A stretch of 7,087 nucleotides of DNA from CBFGTJ01 sp965651815 (GTDB lineage Bacteria > Actinomycetota > Acidimicrobiia > Acidimicrobiales > Microtrichaceae): contig CBFGTJ010000166.1 of the NCBI GenBank assembly GCA_965651815.1, positions 1-7,087 on the forward strand. The letters run 5' to 3'. Below the pieces are notes generated by a model. That model saw nothing but the letters and a program-made list of their open reading frames with translations. It was not told the DNA's origin and made no database searches. Below, in pieces: positions 1 to 6,167 of this stretch. Each line of letters begins with the position of its first letter. The first letter of the stretch is position 1. Position numbers and translations under genes: made by a program.

Positions 1-128
1 TGCTCGACCGGTCCGCCGTGCGCCTCGTGCCGGAGGTCGCGCACCCGGCCGCGCTCGAGCGGGCCGACCACGTCATCCCCGCCGCCGCTGACGGGGGCTG
101 GGCCGAGGTGCTCTCCCACCTCGGCTGA
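1..128 (+). CDS. 3' end of a plus-strand gene, possibly a HAD-family phosphatase (partial)
   Basis: Only the last 41 codons are inside the window, read in the frame starting at base 3 and ending at TGA 126-128. The peptide contains HPAALERADHVIPAAADGG and ends in EVLSHLG. This resembles the C-terminal end of Cof-type (IIB) HAD hydrolases, where an 'ADxVxxxxxxxGVAxxLxxL' pattern follows the last catalytic motif and leads into a final helix. No catalytic residue is visible, so the family call is a pattern guess from a short tail; another alpha/beta enzyme is possible. High-GC codon use and a clean stop before a hairpin support a real coding end. The gene converges on the CoA-transferase gene, with 94 bases between the two stop codons. 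Confidence 0.5.
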   Translation, partial: LDRSAVRLVPEVAHPAALERADHVIPAAADGGWAEVLSHLG

Positions 129-150
129 GTCGCCCACCCCCACCGACCCT

Positions 151-206
151 CCGGTTCTGTGATGCGAGGTCGGGGCGCAGACCCCGGCCTCGCATCACAG
201 AACGGG
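151..206. terminator. Long inverted repeat between convergent genes, likely a bidirectional terminator or a REP-like element
   Basis: Bases 154-175 pair with 182-203: 22 pairs, of which only 170/187 is a G-T wobble, around a 6-base loop (176-181, CGCAGA). After one mismatch (153/204), CC at 151-152 pairs with GG at 205-206. It lies 25 bases after the plus-strand stop and about 17 bases after the minus-strand stop, the expected place for a terminator serving both genes. Neither side has a T-run, so it would be a non-canonical (tail-less) terminator of the kind often seen in GC-rich actinobacteria. Arms this long and this well matched could also be a dispersed palindromic repeat. Confidence 0.65.
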
Positions 207-221
207 AACCCACAGAACGGG
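196..221. repeat. Direct repeat of a hairpin half-arm (CACAGAACGGG, two copies)
   Basis: CACAGAACGGG occurs at 196-206, as the outer end of the right hairpin arm, and again at 211-221, 15 bases further on. The second copy ends one base before the CoA-transferase stop codon (223-225). In the minus-strand transcript two identical segments would therefore compete for the same partner arm. It looks like a partial duplication of a palindromic element. Confidence 0.6.
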
Positions 222-222
222 G

Positions 223-1464
223 TCAGGTGATGACGCCGGCGTCGCGGTGCTCGGCGCGCTGGTCGTCGTCGAGCCCGAGCTCGGCGCGCAGCACCTCGTC
301 GGTGTGCTCGCCGACCCACGGCACCCGGGTCTCGGGCCCCTCCGCCACCGCGGAGAGCTTCACCGGGTTGCCCGGCACGAGCACCGGCTCCTCGACCCCG
401 TCGACCCGGGGCATCTCGACGAGCATGTTGCGCCGCGCCACGTGCTCGTCGTGCACGACCTCCTCGGGGGTGTGGCACGGCCCGGCCGGGATGCCCGCGC
501 CGCCCAGCGCGTCGCACACCTGCAGGCGGGTCATCTCCGACGCCCACGACTCGACCGCCGGGCGGATGTCGGACTCGAGGTGCTCCGCCCACCCCTTCCG
601 GGTCGAGAAACGCTCGTCGGTGAGCCACTCCGGTCGCCCCACCAGCTCGGCCAGGCGCTCGAACTGGTGCTCGCGGGCGACCTGCACCGCGAACCACCCG
701 TCCGCGGCGCGGAACCCCGTCATGATGATCTCGGGGTTGTTGTCGCGCTGGCCGAGCGACCAGAAGTTCGTGATGACGTCCGTCATCGCGATCATCGAGT
801 CGAGCATCGCGACGTCGACCTGCTGGCCCTTCCCGGTGACGTCCCGGTGGCGGAGCGCGGCGAGGATCCCGATCACCGCGAACAGGGCGGAGCTGATGTC
901 GCCGAGCGCGCCGGCCGGGGTCACCCGGGGCGGCTCGTCACCCTGGCGCGCCCACTCGTACAGGCCCGACATCGCCTCGGGGACCATCGCGTACGCCGGC
1001 CACCCGCGGTAGGGCGAGTCGCCGAGGTTCCCGAACCCCGACACCGACACGTACACCAGCCTCGGGTGGCGCGCGGCGAGCACGTCGTAGCCGAGGCCGA
1101 GGCGGTCCATCGTGCCGGCCTTGAAGTTCTCCGCGACCACGTCGAACCGGCCGGCGAGCTCCAGGAACAGCTCGCGGCCGCGCTCGTCCTTCAGGTCCAG
1201 GCCGACCGAGCGCTTGTTGAGGTTGTTGCGCAGGAACGTCGCGCCGACGCGGCGGCCCTGCGGGTCGGCCATGGCGGGCAGGGCACCCCGCCCGGACTCG
1301 CCGTGGACGGGGTGCTCGACCTTGACCACCTCGGCGCCCAGCCGTGCGAGCAGCTGGGTGGCGAACGGGAGCGCCTGCATCTGCTCGGCCGCGAGGATGC
1401 GGATCCCCTCGAGCGGCTTGCCGTTCCCCGCCGCAGCCTCGTTCGCGATGTCGCCGAGCCTCAT
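223..1464 (-). CDS. Class III CoA-transferase, CaiB/BaiF family
   Basis: Family III CoA-transferases move CoA between a donor thioester and a free carboxylic acid in the cytoplasm, through an aspartyl-CoA intermediate. The 413-residue product has the usual family length. It opens with PLEGIRIL at residues 17-24, then the CoA-binding N-terminal region with LLARLGAEVVKVEHP (38-52) and NLNKRSVGLDLKDERGR (81-97). Asp189 in ALGDISSALFA matches the catalytic aspartate, followed by the TGKGQQVDVAMLDS signature (210-223). The C-terminal part has the typical GIPAGPC segment. The acid substrate cannot be read from the sequence. The ATG at 1464 has only a weak ribosome site; an in-frame GTG at 1488, just after a G-rich stretch, would add 8 residues. 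The gene is the last of the leftward cluster, 77 bases after the sulfatase-like gene, and is probably co-transcribed with it. Carnitine, oxalate, bile-acid and racemase-type (AMACR) relatives are all possible; the family call is firm. Confidence 0.92.
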   Translation of the reverse strand: MRLGDIANEAAAGNGKPLEGIRILAAEQMQALPFATQLLARLGAEVVKVEHPVHGESGRGALPAMADPQGRRVGATFLRNNLNKRSVGLDLKDERGRELFLELAGRFDVVAENFKAGTMDRLGLGYDVLAARHPRLVYVSVSGFGNLGDSPYRGWPAYAMVPEAMSGLYEWARQGDEPPRVTPAGALGDISSALFAVIGILAALRHRDVTGKGQQVDVAMLDSMIAMTDVITNFWSLGQRDNNPEIIMTGFRAADGWFAVQVAREHQFERLAELVGRPEWLTDERFSTRKGWAEHLESDIRPAVESWASEMTRLQVCDALGGAGIPAGPCHTPEEVVHDEHVARRNMLVEMPRVDGVEEPVLVPGNPVKLSAVAEGPETRVPWVGEHTDEVLRAELGLDDDQRAEHRDAGVIT

Positions 1465-1541
1465 GGCGACAGGATGGCAGAGCCCCACGGCCCGCCCCCA
1501 ACGCACCGGGGCCGTCCTCGGCGCCTCCCCCGCGGCCCGGC

Positions 1542-3722
1542 TCAGCGCTCGACGACGGTCGCGGGGGTGAGGCGCCGGTCGTCGCCCGTGCCCCGGACCA
1601 CGTGGAGCGACAGCTCGTTGTCGCCGTCGCGCAGCAGCGAGGTCGGCACGAGCAGGTAGTAGGGCCGGCTCGTCCCGTCGAGGGTCACCGCGTCGGCCGG
1701 GAACCACGCGGCGACCACGCCGTTGACCGCGAGCGCGAGGTCCACCGGCTCGGGGCTGTCGAGCACCAGCCCGTGCAGGTACGCGGGGACCACGTCCGCG
1801 GACAGGTCGACGTCGTCGAACCGTTCCGCACCCTCGAGGGTCACCTCCACCCGCGGCCCGTCCCGCCCGCGCATCGGCGCCACCCGCTGCCCGATCAGGT
1901 CGCCGTGGCGTCCCCGGCGCCAGAACCGCAGGTCCCACTCCGGTCCGTGGTCCAACGGCTTCGACCGGAGCACCTCCCGGTAGCCGCTCGGGCCGTCGAC
2001 GTGCACGAAGCCGTCCGCCTCGGGCTCTGCTTCGTTGACCCGCCAGTGGAACGCCCTGCGCGTCCAGTCGTCGGGTCGCGGGTCGTCGAAGATCGACCGG
2101 CCGTCGACCTCCCACGGCAGTTCCACACCCAACAGGTCGGCGATGGTGGGGAGCACGTCGACGCTCTCGGTCGGGTGGTCGAGCACCTGCGGTTCGGCCT
2201 GGCCCGGCGCCTTGACGATGAGCGGGGTCCACAGGATGTCGGCGGCGTTGTCGTCGCTCAAGGGGCGCAACGGGTTCGCCGGCCGGAACGACACCCCGTG
2301 GTCCGCGGTGACGATCACGAGCGACTCGTCGTAGGTACCCGCGGCCTTCAGCTCGTCCATCAGCTCACCGAGCAGCACGTCGGTGTAGGCGAGCTGCATC
2401 AGGTGGCGCTGCCGCACCACCTCCGCGAGGGCGGGGTCCTGCGACACGTGGTTCATGAACACGCCGTGCGGCGGGCTCGGCGCCTCGTAGTGCTTGCCGT
2501 CGGGGAGCCGCACCCACGCCTGGTGCGGCAGCAGCACGTGCAGGTAGTGCAGCCCCGGCTTCCGTGGCTCGGCGTGGAACGTGGCGGCGAGCTCCTCGAA
2601 GCGCAGCTCCGCCTCCGAGTCGGTCGGGCCGAGCTCGAACTCGAACTCCGGCTCGTCGTCGACCGCGACCGGCTCCACCCGCTTCCGGCCGACGCCCACC
2701 GCCTCCCGCAGCAGCCCGACCAGCGGCGGTGGCGTGCCCTCCACCGCCTCCACCCGCTCGCACACCGAGGTCGGGCACAGGTGCGTCATCGTCTCGATGA
2801 CGTGCATGTCGTAGTCCTCGCCCAGCAGGGTGAAGAGGTTCTCGGGGTGGTCCACCGAGGTCGGCACGGCCTCGCGGTCCGAGGGCATCCGGCCGGTGAG
2901 CAGCGCCGGAACCGCGGCGATCGTGTACGGCGCCACCGTCGTGTGGTTGCGGGCGAACGTCGCGTGGCCGGCCAGCTCCGCGAAGTTCGGGAACGCGTCG
3001 GCGTCGATGTTCCCCCGACCGTCGAGCAGCGACGCCGTGGGCAGTTCGTCGAGCACCACCATCACCACCGGTGGCAGGTCGCGGCGCCCCAGCGGCCCCA
3101 TCGCGTGCCCACCGCCGCCGAACGCGACCTCGCTCACCGGTGAGAACACGAGGAACAGCGCCAGGAACAGCACCGGCGACACCGACAGGTAGCCCAGGAA
3201 CACCCGCGCCGGGCGCGTGCGCGCGACCAGCACGGCGGACGCGACGCCCAGCACTGCGCCGAGCCCCACCAGCACCGGGGTCGGCGCCGAGAGGACCTGG
3301 CGCGCGAGCTGCACGAAGAAGAGCGCGGCGAGCAGCCCGACGAAGGTCAGGTGCACGACGCGGCGCACGGCGCGGCCGGCGAGGCCGACGATGCCCTCGA
3401 TCGCCCACAGCGCGACCGGCGGCGCCGCGACGACGATCAGCGCGAACGCGACGACGTCGAACCACCCGGCGCGCTGCGCGACGAACACCGACGGGTTCTT
3501 CGAGAACACGTCGAGCAGGGGCTGCGCGATCGCGACGCTCGACAGCGCGAGGAGCTCGAGGAAGCACCGCAGCTCCGAGGCGCCCTCGCCGGGGCCGCCG
3601 GGTCCGTCGGGGCTGCCGGGTCCGTTGTGGCCGCCGGGTTCGCCGGCGGGTGCGGAGGCGGACCCCTCCTGGGGTCGGTCGGAGTCGTGCTGCCGCGCTC
3701 GACGCGGGTCGTCGGTGGTCAA
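1542..3722 (-). CDS. Five-helix membrane protein with extracytoplasmic sulfatase/LtaS-fold catalytic domain
   Basis: The 726-residue product has a hydrophilic Gly/Pro-rich N-terminus (1-50), five hydrophobic segments (about 51-73, 88-107, 121-142, 147-167, 174-195) and then a domain of the alkaline-phosphatase/sulfatase superfamily (about 216-545). Visible metal and catalytic candidates are Asp225 (VVLDELP), Thr267 (APYTIAAVPALLTGR), His400 (LLPHQAW) and Asp474-His475 (TADHG). Thr267 falls where true sulfatases carry the Cys or Ser that becomes formylglycine, so this should use Thr directly, as lipoteichoic-acid synthase and phosphoethanolamine transferases do. The five-helix plus outer-domain layout also matches LtaS. 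Residues after about 560 form an extra, probably beta-rich, C-terminal domain. A role in modifying an envelope glycan or lipid is inferred; the substrate is unknown. It starts with TTG, overlapping the TetR stop by 4 bases. GAGGG lies directly against the TTG with no spacing, so translation is probably coupled to the upstream gene. No other plausible start lies nearby. Confidence 0.85.
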   Translation of the reverse strand: MTTDDPRRARQHDSDRPQEGSASAPAGEPGGHNGPGSPDGPGGPGEGASELRCFLELLALSSVAIAQPLLDVFSKNPSVFVAQRAGWFDVVAFALIVVAAPPVALWAIEGIVGLAGRAVRRVVHLTFVGLLAALFFVQLARQVLSAPTPVLVGLGAVLGVASAVLVARTRPARVFLGYLSVSPVLFLALFLVFSPVSEVAFGGGGHAMGPLGRRDLPPVVMVVLDELPTASLLDGRGNIDADAFPNFAELAGHATFARNHTTVAPYTIAAVPALLTGRMPSDREAVPTSVDHPENLFTLLGEDYDMHVIETMTHLCPTSVCERVEAVEGTPPPLVGLLREAVGVGRKRVEPVAVDDEPEFEFELGPTDSEAELRFEELAATFHAEPRKPGLHYLHVLLPHQAWVRLPDGKHYEAPSPPHGVFMNHVSQDPALAEVVRQRHLMQLAYTDVLLGELMDELKAAGTYDESLVIVTADHGVSFRPANPLRPLSDDNAADILWTPLIVKAPGQAEPQVLDHPTESVDVLPTIADLLGVELPWEVDGRSIFDDPRPDDWTRRAFHWRVNEAEPEADGFVHVDGPSGYREVLRSKPLDHGPEWDLRFWRRGRHGDLIGQRVAPMRGRDGPRVEVTLEGAERFDDVDLSADVVPAYLHGLVLDSPEPVDLALAVNGVVAAWFPADAVTLDGTSRPYYLLVPTSLLRDGDNELSLHVVRGTGDDRRLTPATVVER

Positions 3723-4609
3723 CCCTCGACGGGAGCGGACGCGGCGCCCTCGCCGGCGGCGCCGTCGGGGGAGGTGACCGGTGGTGCGGCGACGGCGAGG
3801 CGGTCCCGCGCGGCGAGCTGCCGCACGAAGTCCTCGGCGGCCGCCAGCGCCTGCGGATCGGCGCCCCAGCCGGCGAGGAGGTCGCGCGCCAGGTGGAGCG
3901 CGAGGACGCGCCCGTCGAGCAGCCCGCCGGTCAGCACGTCCGGGTCGATCGGCTGTGGGGCGTCACCGCCCGGCACCGCCGCGGCGTTCGACACGAGCAA
4001 CGCGCCGTTGAGCGCCCCCGCCCAGCGCACCGTGCGGCTCAGCGACTGGTCGTCGGCGGGGTTGGCCTCGTCGGGGCGCAGCGCCCCCTGCTCGACCGCG
4101 GCCTCGATCATCAGCCGGAACTCGTTGATGAGCCCGAGGGCGTAGGGCAGCACCCGGCGTGCGTCCTCGTCGGAGGTCTCGCGGCGGCGGGTGGACAGCA
4201 GCATCTGCAGCAGCTCGAACTCGCGGGGGTGCATGCTCGGCGCCGCGGTGAAGAGGTGCCCGAACGCCACGAGGCGCACCAGGGCACGGGTCCCCTCGTC
4301 GAGGTCGGATGCCGCGAGCTCCTCCTCCCACAGGTCGCGGCTGTGCCGGAAGCTCGCGCCGAGGGTCTCGATCGCCGAGATCTGCAGGGCGGTCAGCAGC
4401 GACGACTTCGAGTCGAAGTACGTGTAGATGGTGCCGACCGCGCAGTCGACGCGGTCCGCGACGGACTGCATGGTCAGGCCGTCGAGGCCCTCGGAGGACA
4501 CGATCTCCGACGCTGCGGTCATCAACTGGTCGTAGCGTGCGGCGCGGTTGCGGGCGCGTCGCCCCGGAGGGGCCGTCACCGTCGCCGTGTCCTTGTCGGG
4601 GCTGCTCAC
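3719..4609 (-). CDS. TetR/AcrR-family transcriptional regulator
   Basis: This is a cytoplasmic DNA-binding protein that should act as a ligand-released repressor. The N-terminal TetR domain spans about residues 22-75: a first helix (YDQLMTAASEIVSSEG), then the helix-turn-helix LTMQSVADRVDCAVGTIYTYF (45-65) followed by DSKSSLL, a near-ideal match to the family. The remaining alpha-helical part should form the ligand pocket and dimer surface. At 296 residues it is clearly longer than the usual 190-220, with an Ala/Gly/Pro-rich tail after about 275. The GTG start at 4609 is preceded by AAAGGGA (4617-4623) at 7 bases, a good ribosome site. It heads a leftward cluster and is divergent from the OB-fold/thiolase operon. 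A palindrome in the shared intergenic region is the likely operator, pointing to self-repression and control of the divergent operon. The ligand is unknown; an acyl-CoA is a reasonable guess from context only. Confidence 0.93.
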   Translation of the reverse strand: MSSPDKDTATVTAPPGRRARNRAARYDQLMTAASEIVSSEGLDGLTMQSVADRVDCAVGTIYTYFDSKSSLLTALQISAIETLGASFRHSRDLWEEELAASDLDEGTRALVRLVAFGHLFTAAPSMHPREFELLQMLLSTRRRETSDEDARRVLPYALGLINEFRLMIEAAVEQGALRPDEANPADDQSLSRTVRWAGALNGALLVSNAAAVPGGDAPQPIDPDVLTGGLLDGRVLALHLARDLLAGWGADPQALAAAEDFVRQLAARDRLAVAAPPVTSPDGAAGEGAASAPVEG

Positions 4610-4623
4610 CGCACCGTCCCTTT

Positions 4624-4638
4624 CTGACAGGCCGTCAG
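4624..4638. promoter_or_regulatory. Candidate TetR operator palindrome
   Basis: CTGACAGGCCGTCAG is an odd-length palindrome centred on base 4631. The outer five bases match perfectly (CTGAC/GTCAG), the pair at positions 6/10 does not match, and the pair at 7/9 matches. TetR-family operators are typically 14-20 base palindromes next to the regulator gene, and this one is 15 bases upstream of the GTG. It contains the -35 box of the plus-strand promoter and covers the predicted start site of the minus-strand one, so one bound dimer could block both. Binding is inferred. Confidence 0.6.
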
Positions 4639-4641
4639 GGC

Positions 4642-4647
4642 ATCGTA
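4642..4647 (-). promoter_or_regulatory. Predicted -10 box for the TetR operon
   Basis: On the minus strand this reads TACGAT, matching TAnnnT. It overlaps the plus-strand -10 by two bases. Transcription would start near 4635, inside the palindrome, giving a leader of about 26 bases that includes the AAAGGGA ribosome site. No convincing -35 hexamer is seen at 16-18 bases, so this rests on the -10 and its position only. Confidence 0.35.
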
Positions 4648-4663
4648 GACTTGGGGGGCCGAA

Positions 4664-4690
4664 GCGCCCGGCCCACTCGCGCCTGGGCGC
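4664..4690 (+). other. Possible stem-loop in the 5' leader of the OB-fold operon
   Basis: Bases 4664-4671 (GCGCCCGG) can pair with 4683-4690 (CTGGGCGC) as 8 pairs including one G-U, with an 11-base loop. It would lie just after the predicted transcript start. In DNA this GC-rich such stems arise by chance, so functional weight is low. Confidence 0.25.
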
Positions 4691-4714
4691 ATCCTACGGC
4701 GGACCGGGGCGATC

Positions 4715-4722
4715 GAGGGGAG
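4715..4722 (+). promoter_or_regulatory. Ribosome binding site that supports the TTG start at 4730
   Basis: GAGGGGAG lies 7 bases before the TTG at 4730-4732. The reading frame right after it gives MRGIISAAGYLPHWRL, which matches the start of HMG-CoA-synthase-like proteins (strand, 'GxYLPxxRL'). TTG is therefore the likely start even though it is a rare codon. Confidence 0.7.
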
Positions 4723-4729
4723 TCAAGCT

Positions 4730-6166
4730 TTGCGAGGGATCATCAGCGCCGCCGGCTACCTGCCCCACTGGCGACTGCCCGGTGCGTCCGTCGCGGCGGT
4801 GACCGGCGGGTCCCCTCCGAGGGGTGCACGGACCGTGGCGTCCTACGACGAGGACGCGTTGACGATGGCCGTCGCGGCGGGACGCAGCGCGCTCGCCGCG
4901 GCGCCCGAGCGCGCTCCCGCCGCGCTGTGGTTCTCGACGACCTCGCCCACCTACCTCGAGAAGACGAACGCGACGATCGCCCACGCCGCGCTGCGGCTCG
5001 CGGGGGACGTGCCCGCCGCGGACGCGGCAGGCGGCCTCCGCGGCACCGCGGCCTCGCTGCGCGCCGCGCTGCGCTCCACCGAGCCCGCGGTGCTGCTGCT
5101 CGCCGGCGACGTGCGCACCGGCCCCTCCGGCTCCCCCGAGGAGCGCGACGGCGGCGACGCCGGCGCGGCGGTGCTCGTCGGTGACGGCGACGAGCACGAG
5201 CTCGCCGCCGTGCACCTCGGCGGCGCCTCCGCCACCCGCGAGTTCCTCGACCGCTGGCGCGAACCGGGTGACCTGCGCACCCGCGCGTGGGAGGAGCGCT
5301 TCGGCGAGCAGCGCTACGCCGAGCTCGCGACCACGGCGTGGGAGGAGGGCCTCAAGGACGCGGGCCTCGACCTCGCGGACGTGGCGCGGGTCGCGATCTC
5401 CGGTCCCCACGCCCGCGCGGCGGCGGGGCTGGCCAAGCGCCTCGGTGCCGCGGGGGTCGACGTCGCCGACTCGCTCGCCGACGCGGTCGGCTTCACCGGC
5501 GCCGCCCACCCCGCGCTGCTGCTCGCGTCGCTGCTCGAGGACGCCGACCCCGGTCAGGTGGTGGCGCTCGTGTCGCTGGCCGACGGCGCCGACACGTTCT
5601 TCTTCCGGGCCACCGAGGCGGTCGCCGCACGCCGTCCCGCCGCCACGGTCACCGACCAGGTGGCCGCCGGCGACGACTCCCTCAGCTACGCCAAGTACCT
5701 GTCCTGGCGCGGCGTGCTGCCGGTGCAGCCGCCGAACCGTCCCGAGCCCGCCCGCATGTCGGCCTCCGCTGCCGAGCGACGCCTCGACTGGAAGTACGGG
5801 TTCGTCGGCTCCCGCGACCGCGACACCGGGGCCCTGCACCTGCCGCCCGCCCGGGTGTCGTTCGTCGGCGGCAACGTCGACGACATGGACCCCGCGCCGA
5901 TGGCCGACGTCCCGGCGACCGTCGCGACCTTCACCGTCGACTCGCTCGCCTACTCGCCGTCGCCGCCGGTGGTGTTCGCGGTCTGCGACTTCGACGGCGG
6001 CGGGCGCCTGCCGATCGAGCTGACCGACGTGCGACCCGACGACGTGTCGATCGGGATGGCGGTCGAGATGACGTTCCGCCGCCTCAACACCGCGGACGGC
6101 ATCGCGAACTACTTCTGGAAGGCCCGCCCGGTGCGCGGCGGGGCCGGCGACGAGAGGGGCCGCTGA
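4730..6166 (+). CDS. HMG-CoA-synthase-like / DUF35 OB-fold fusion protein
   Basis: The 478-residue product joins a thiolase-fold domain of the HMG-CoA synthase type (about 1-310) to a C-terminal OB-fold (DUF35) domain (about 350-468). N-terminal evidence is GIISAAGYLPHWRL at the start, the SPTYLEKTNATIAHAALRL helix (72-90), GPHARAAAGLAKRLG (225-239, with the family histidine at 227) and SLADGADTFFF (282-291). C-terminal evidence is PMADVPATVATFTVDSLAY (390-408), VVFAVCDFDGGGR (414-426), TDVRPDDVSIGMAVEMTFRR and NYFWKARPVR. The protein has one cysteine (Cys419, in the OB-fold). By hand alignment the catalytic Cys of HMG-CoA synthase falls at Gly102 (GGLRGT), and its catalytic Glu at Thr71. The zinc-ribbon CxxC pairs usual in DUF35 are also absent. 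It may thus be a scaffold or CoA-thioester-binding partner rather than an active condensing enzyme. It is the first gene of the rightward operon, one base before the thiolase gene, and probably repressed by the divergent TetR protein. Confidence 0.85.
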   Translation: MRGIISAAGYLPHWRLPGASVAAVTGGSPPRGARTVASYDEDALTMAVAAGRSALAAAPERAPAALWFSTTSPTYLEKTNATIAHAALRLAGDVPAADAAGGLRGTAASLRAALRSTEPAVLLLAGDVRTGPSGSPEERDGGDAGAAVLVGDGDEHELAAVHLGGASATREFLDRWREPGDLRTRAWEERFGEQRYAELATTAWEEGLKDAGLDLADVARVAISGPHARAAAGLAKRLGAAGVDVADSLADAVGFTGAAHPALLLASLLEDADPGQVVALVSLADGADTFFFRATEAVAARRPAATVTDQVAAGDDSLSYAKYLSWRGVLPVQPPNRPEPARMSASAAERRLDWKYGFVGSRDRDTGALHLPPARVSFVGGNVDDMDPAPMADVPATVATFTVDSLAYSPSPPVVFAVCDFDGGGRLPIELTDVRPDDVSIGMAVEMTFRRLNTADGIANYFWKARPVRGGAGDERGR

Positions 6167-6167
6167 C

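Larger units (their letters stand above)
4624..4651 (+). promoter_or_regulatory. Predicted promoter for the OB-fold/thiolase operon
   Basis: The -35 is CTGACA (4624-4629, five of six bases match TTGACA), the spacer is 16 bases, and the -10 is TAGACT (4646-4651, fitting the actinobacterial TAnnnT). Transcription would start near 4658, leaving a leader of about 70 bases before the TTG start at 4730. The -35 lies inside the palindrome, as expected for a repressed promoter. Confidence 0.55.

Noticed and set aside
151..221. A CRISPR fragment or RNA gene
   Set aside because: There is one palindrome and one partial duplicate with no regular spacers, and no tRNA-like or other known RNA fold is seen.
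1465..1541. A separate promoter for the CoA-transferase gene
   Set aside because: The 77-base gap is almost entirely G and C on the minus strand, with no TAnnnT box or -35 hexamer at a sensible distance; co-transcription with the upstream gene is simpler.
1465..2232. A longer reading of the CoA-transferase frame, extending upstream to 2232 (669 residues)
   Set aside because: The extension is Arg/Ala/Gly-rich, matches no family, and lies opposite in phase to the clear sulfatase-like gene on the same strand. The family start pattern (PLEGIRIL) comes just after the ATG at 1464.
247..3143. Long plus-strand open frames (247-1659 and 1344-3143) opposite the CoA-transferase and membrane-protein genes
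   Set aside because: They are rich in Arg, His, Val and Pro with no recognisable motif, as expected from the antisense of GC-rich genes; the minus-strand proteins carry clear family signatures.
1542..3722. A true formylglycine sulfatase
   Set aside because: The modification motif (Cys/Ser-x-Pro-x-Arg) is absent: the aligned segment reads TIAAVPALLTGR, with Thr at the nucleophile position.
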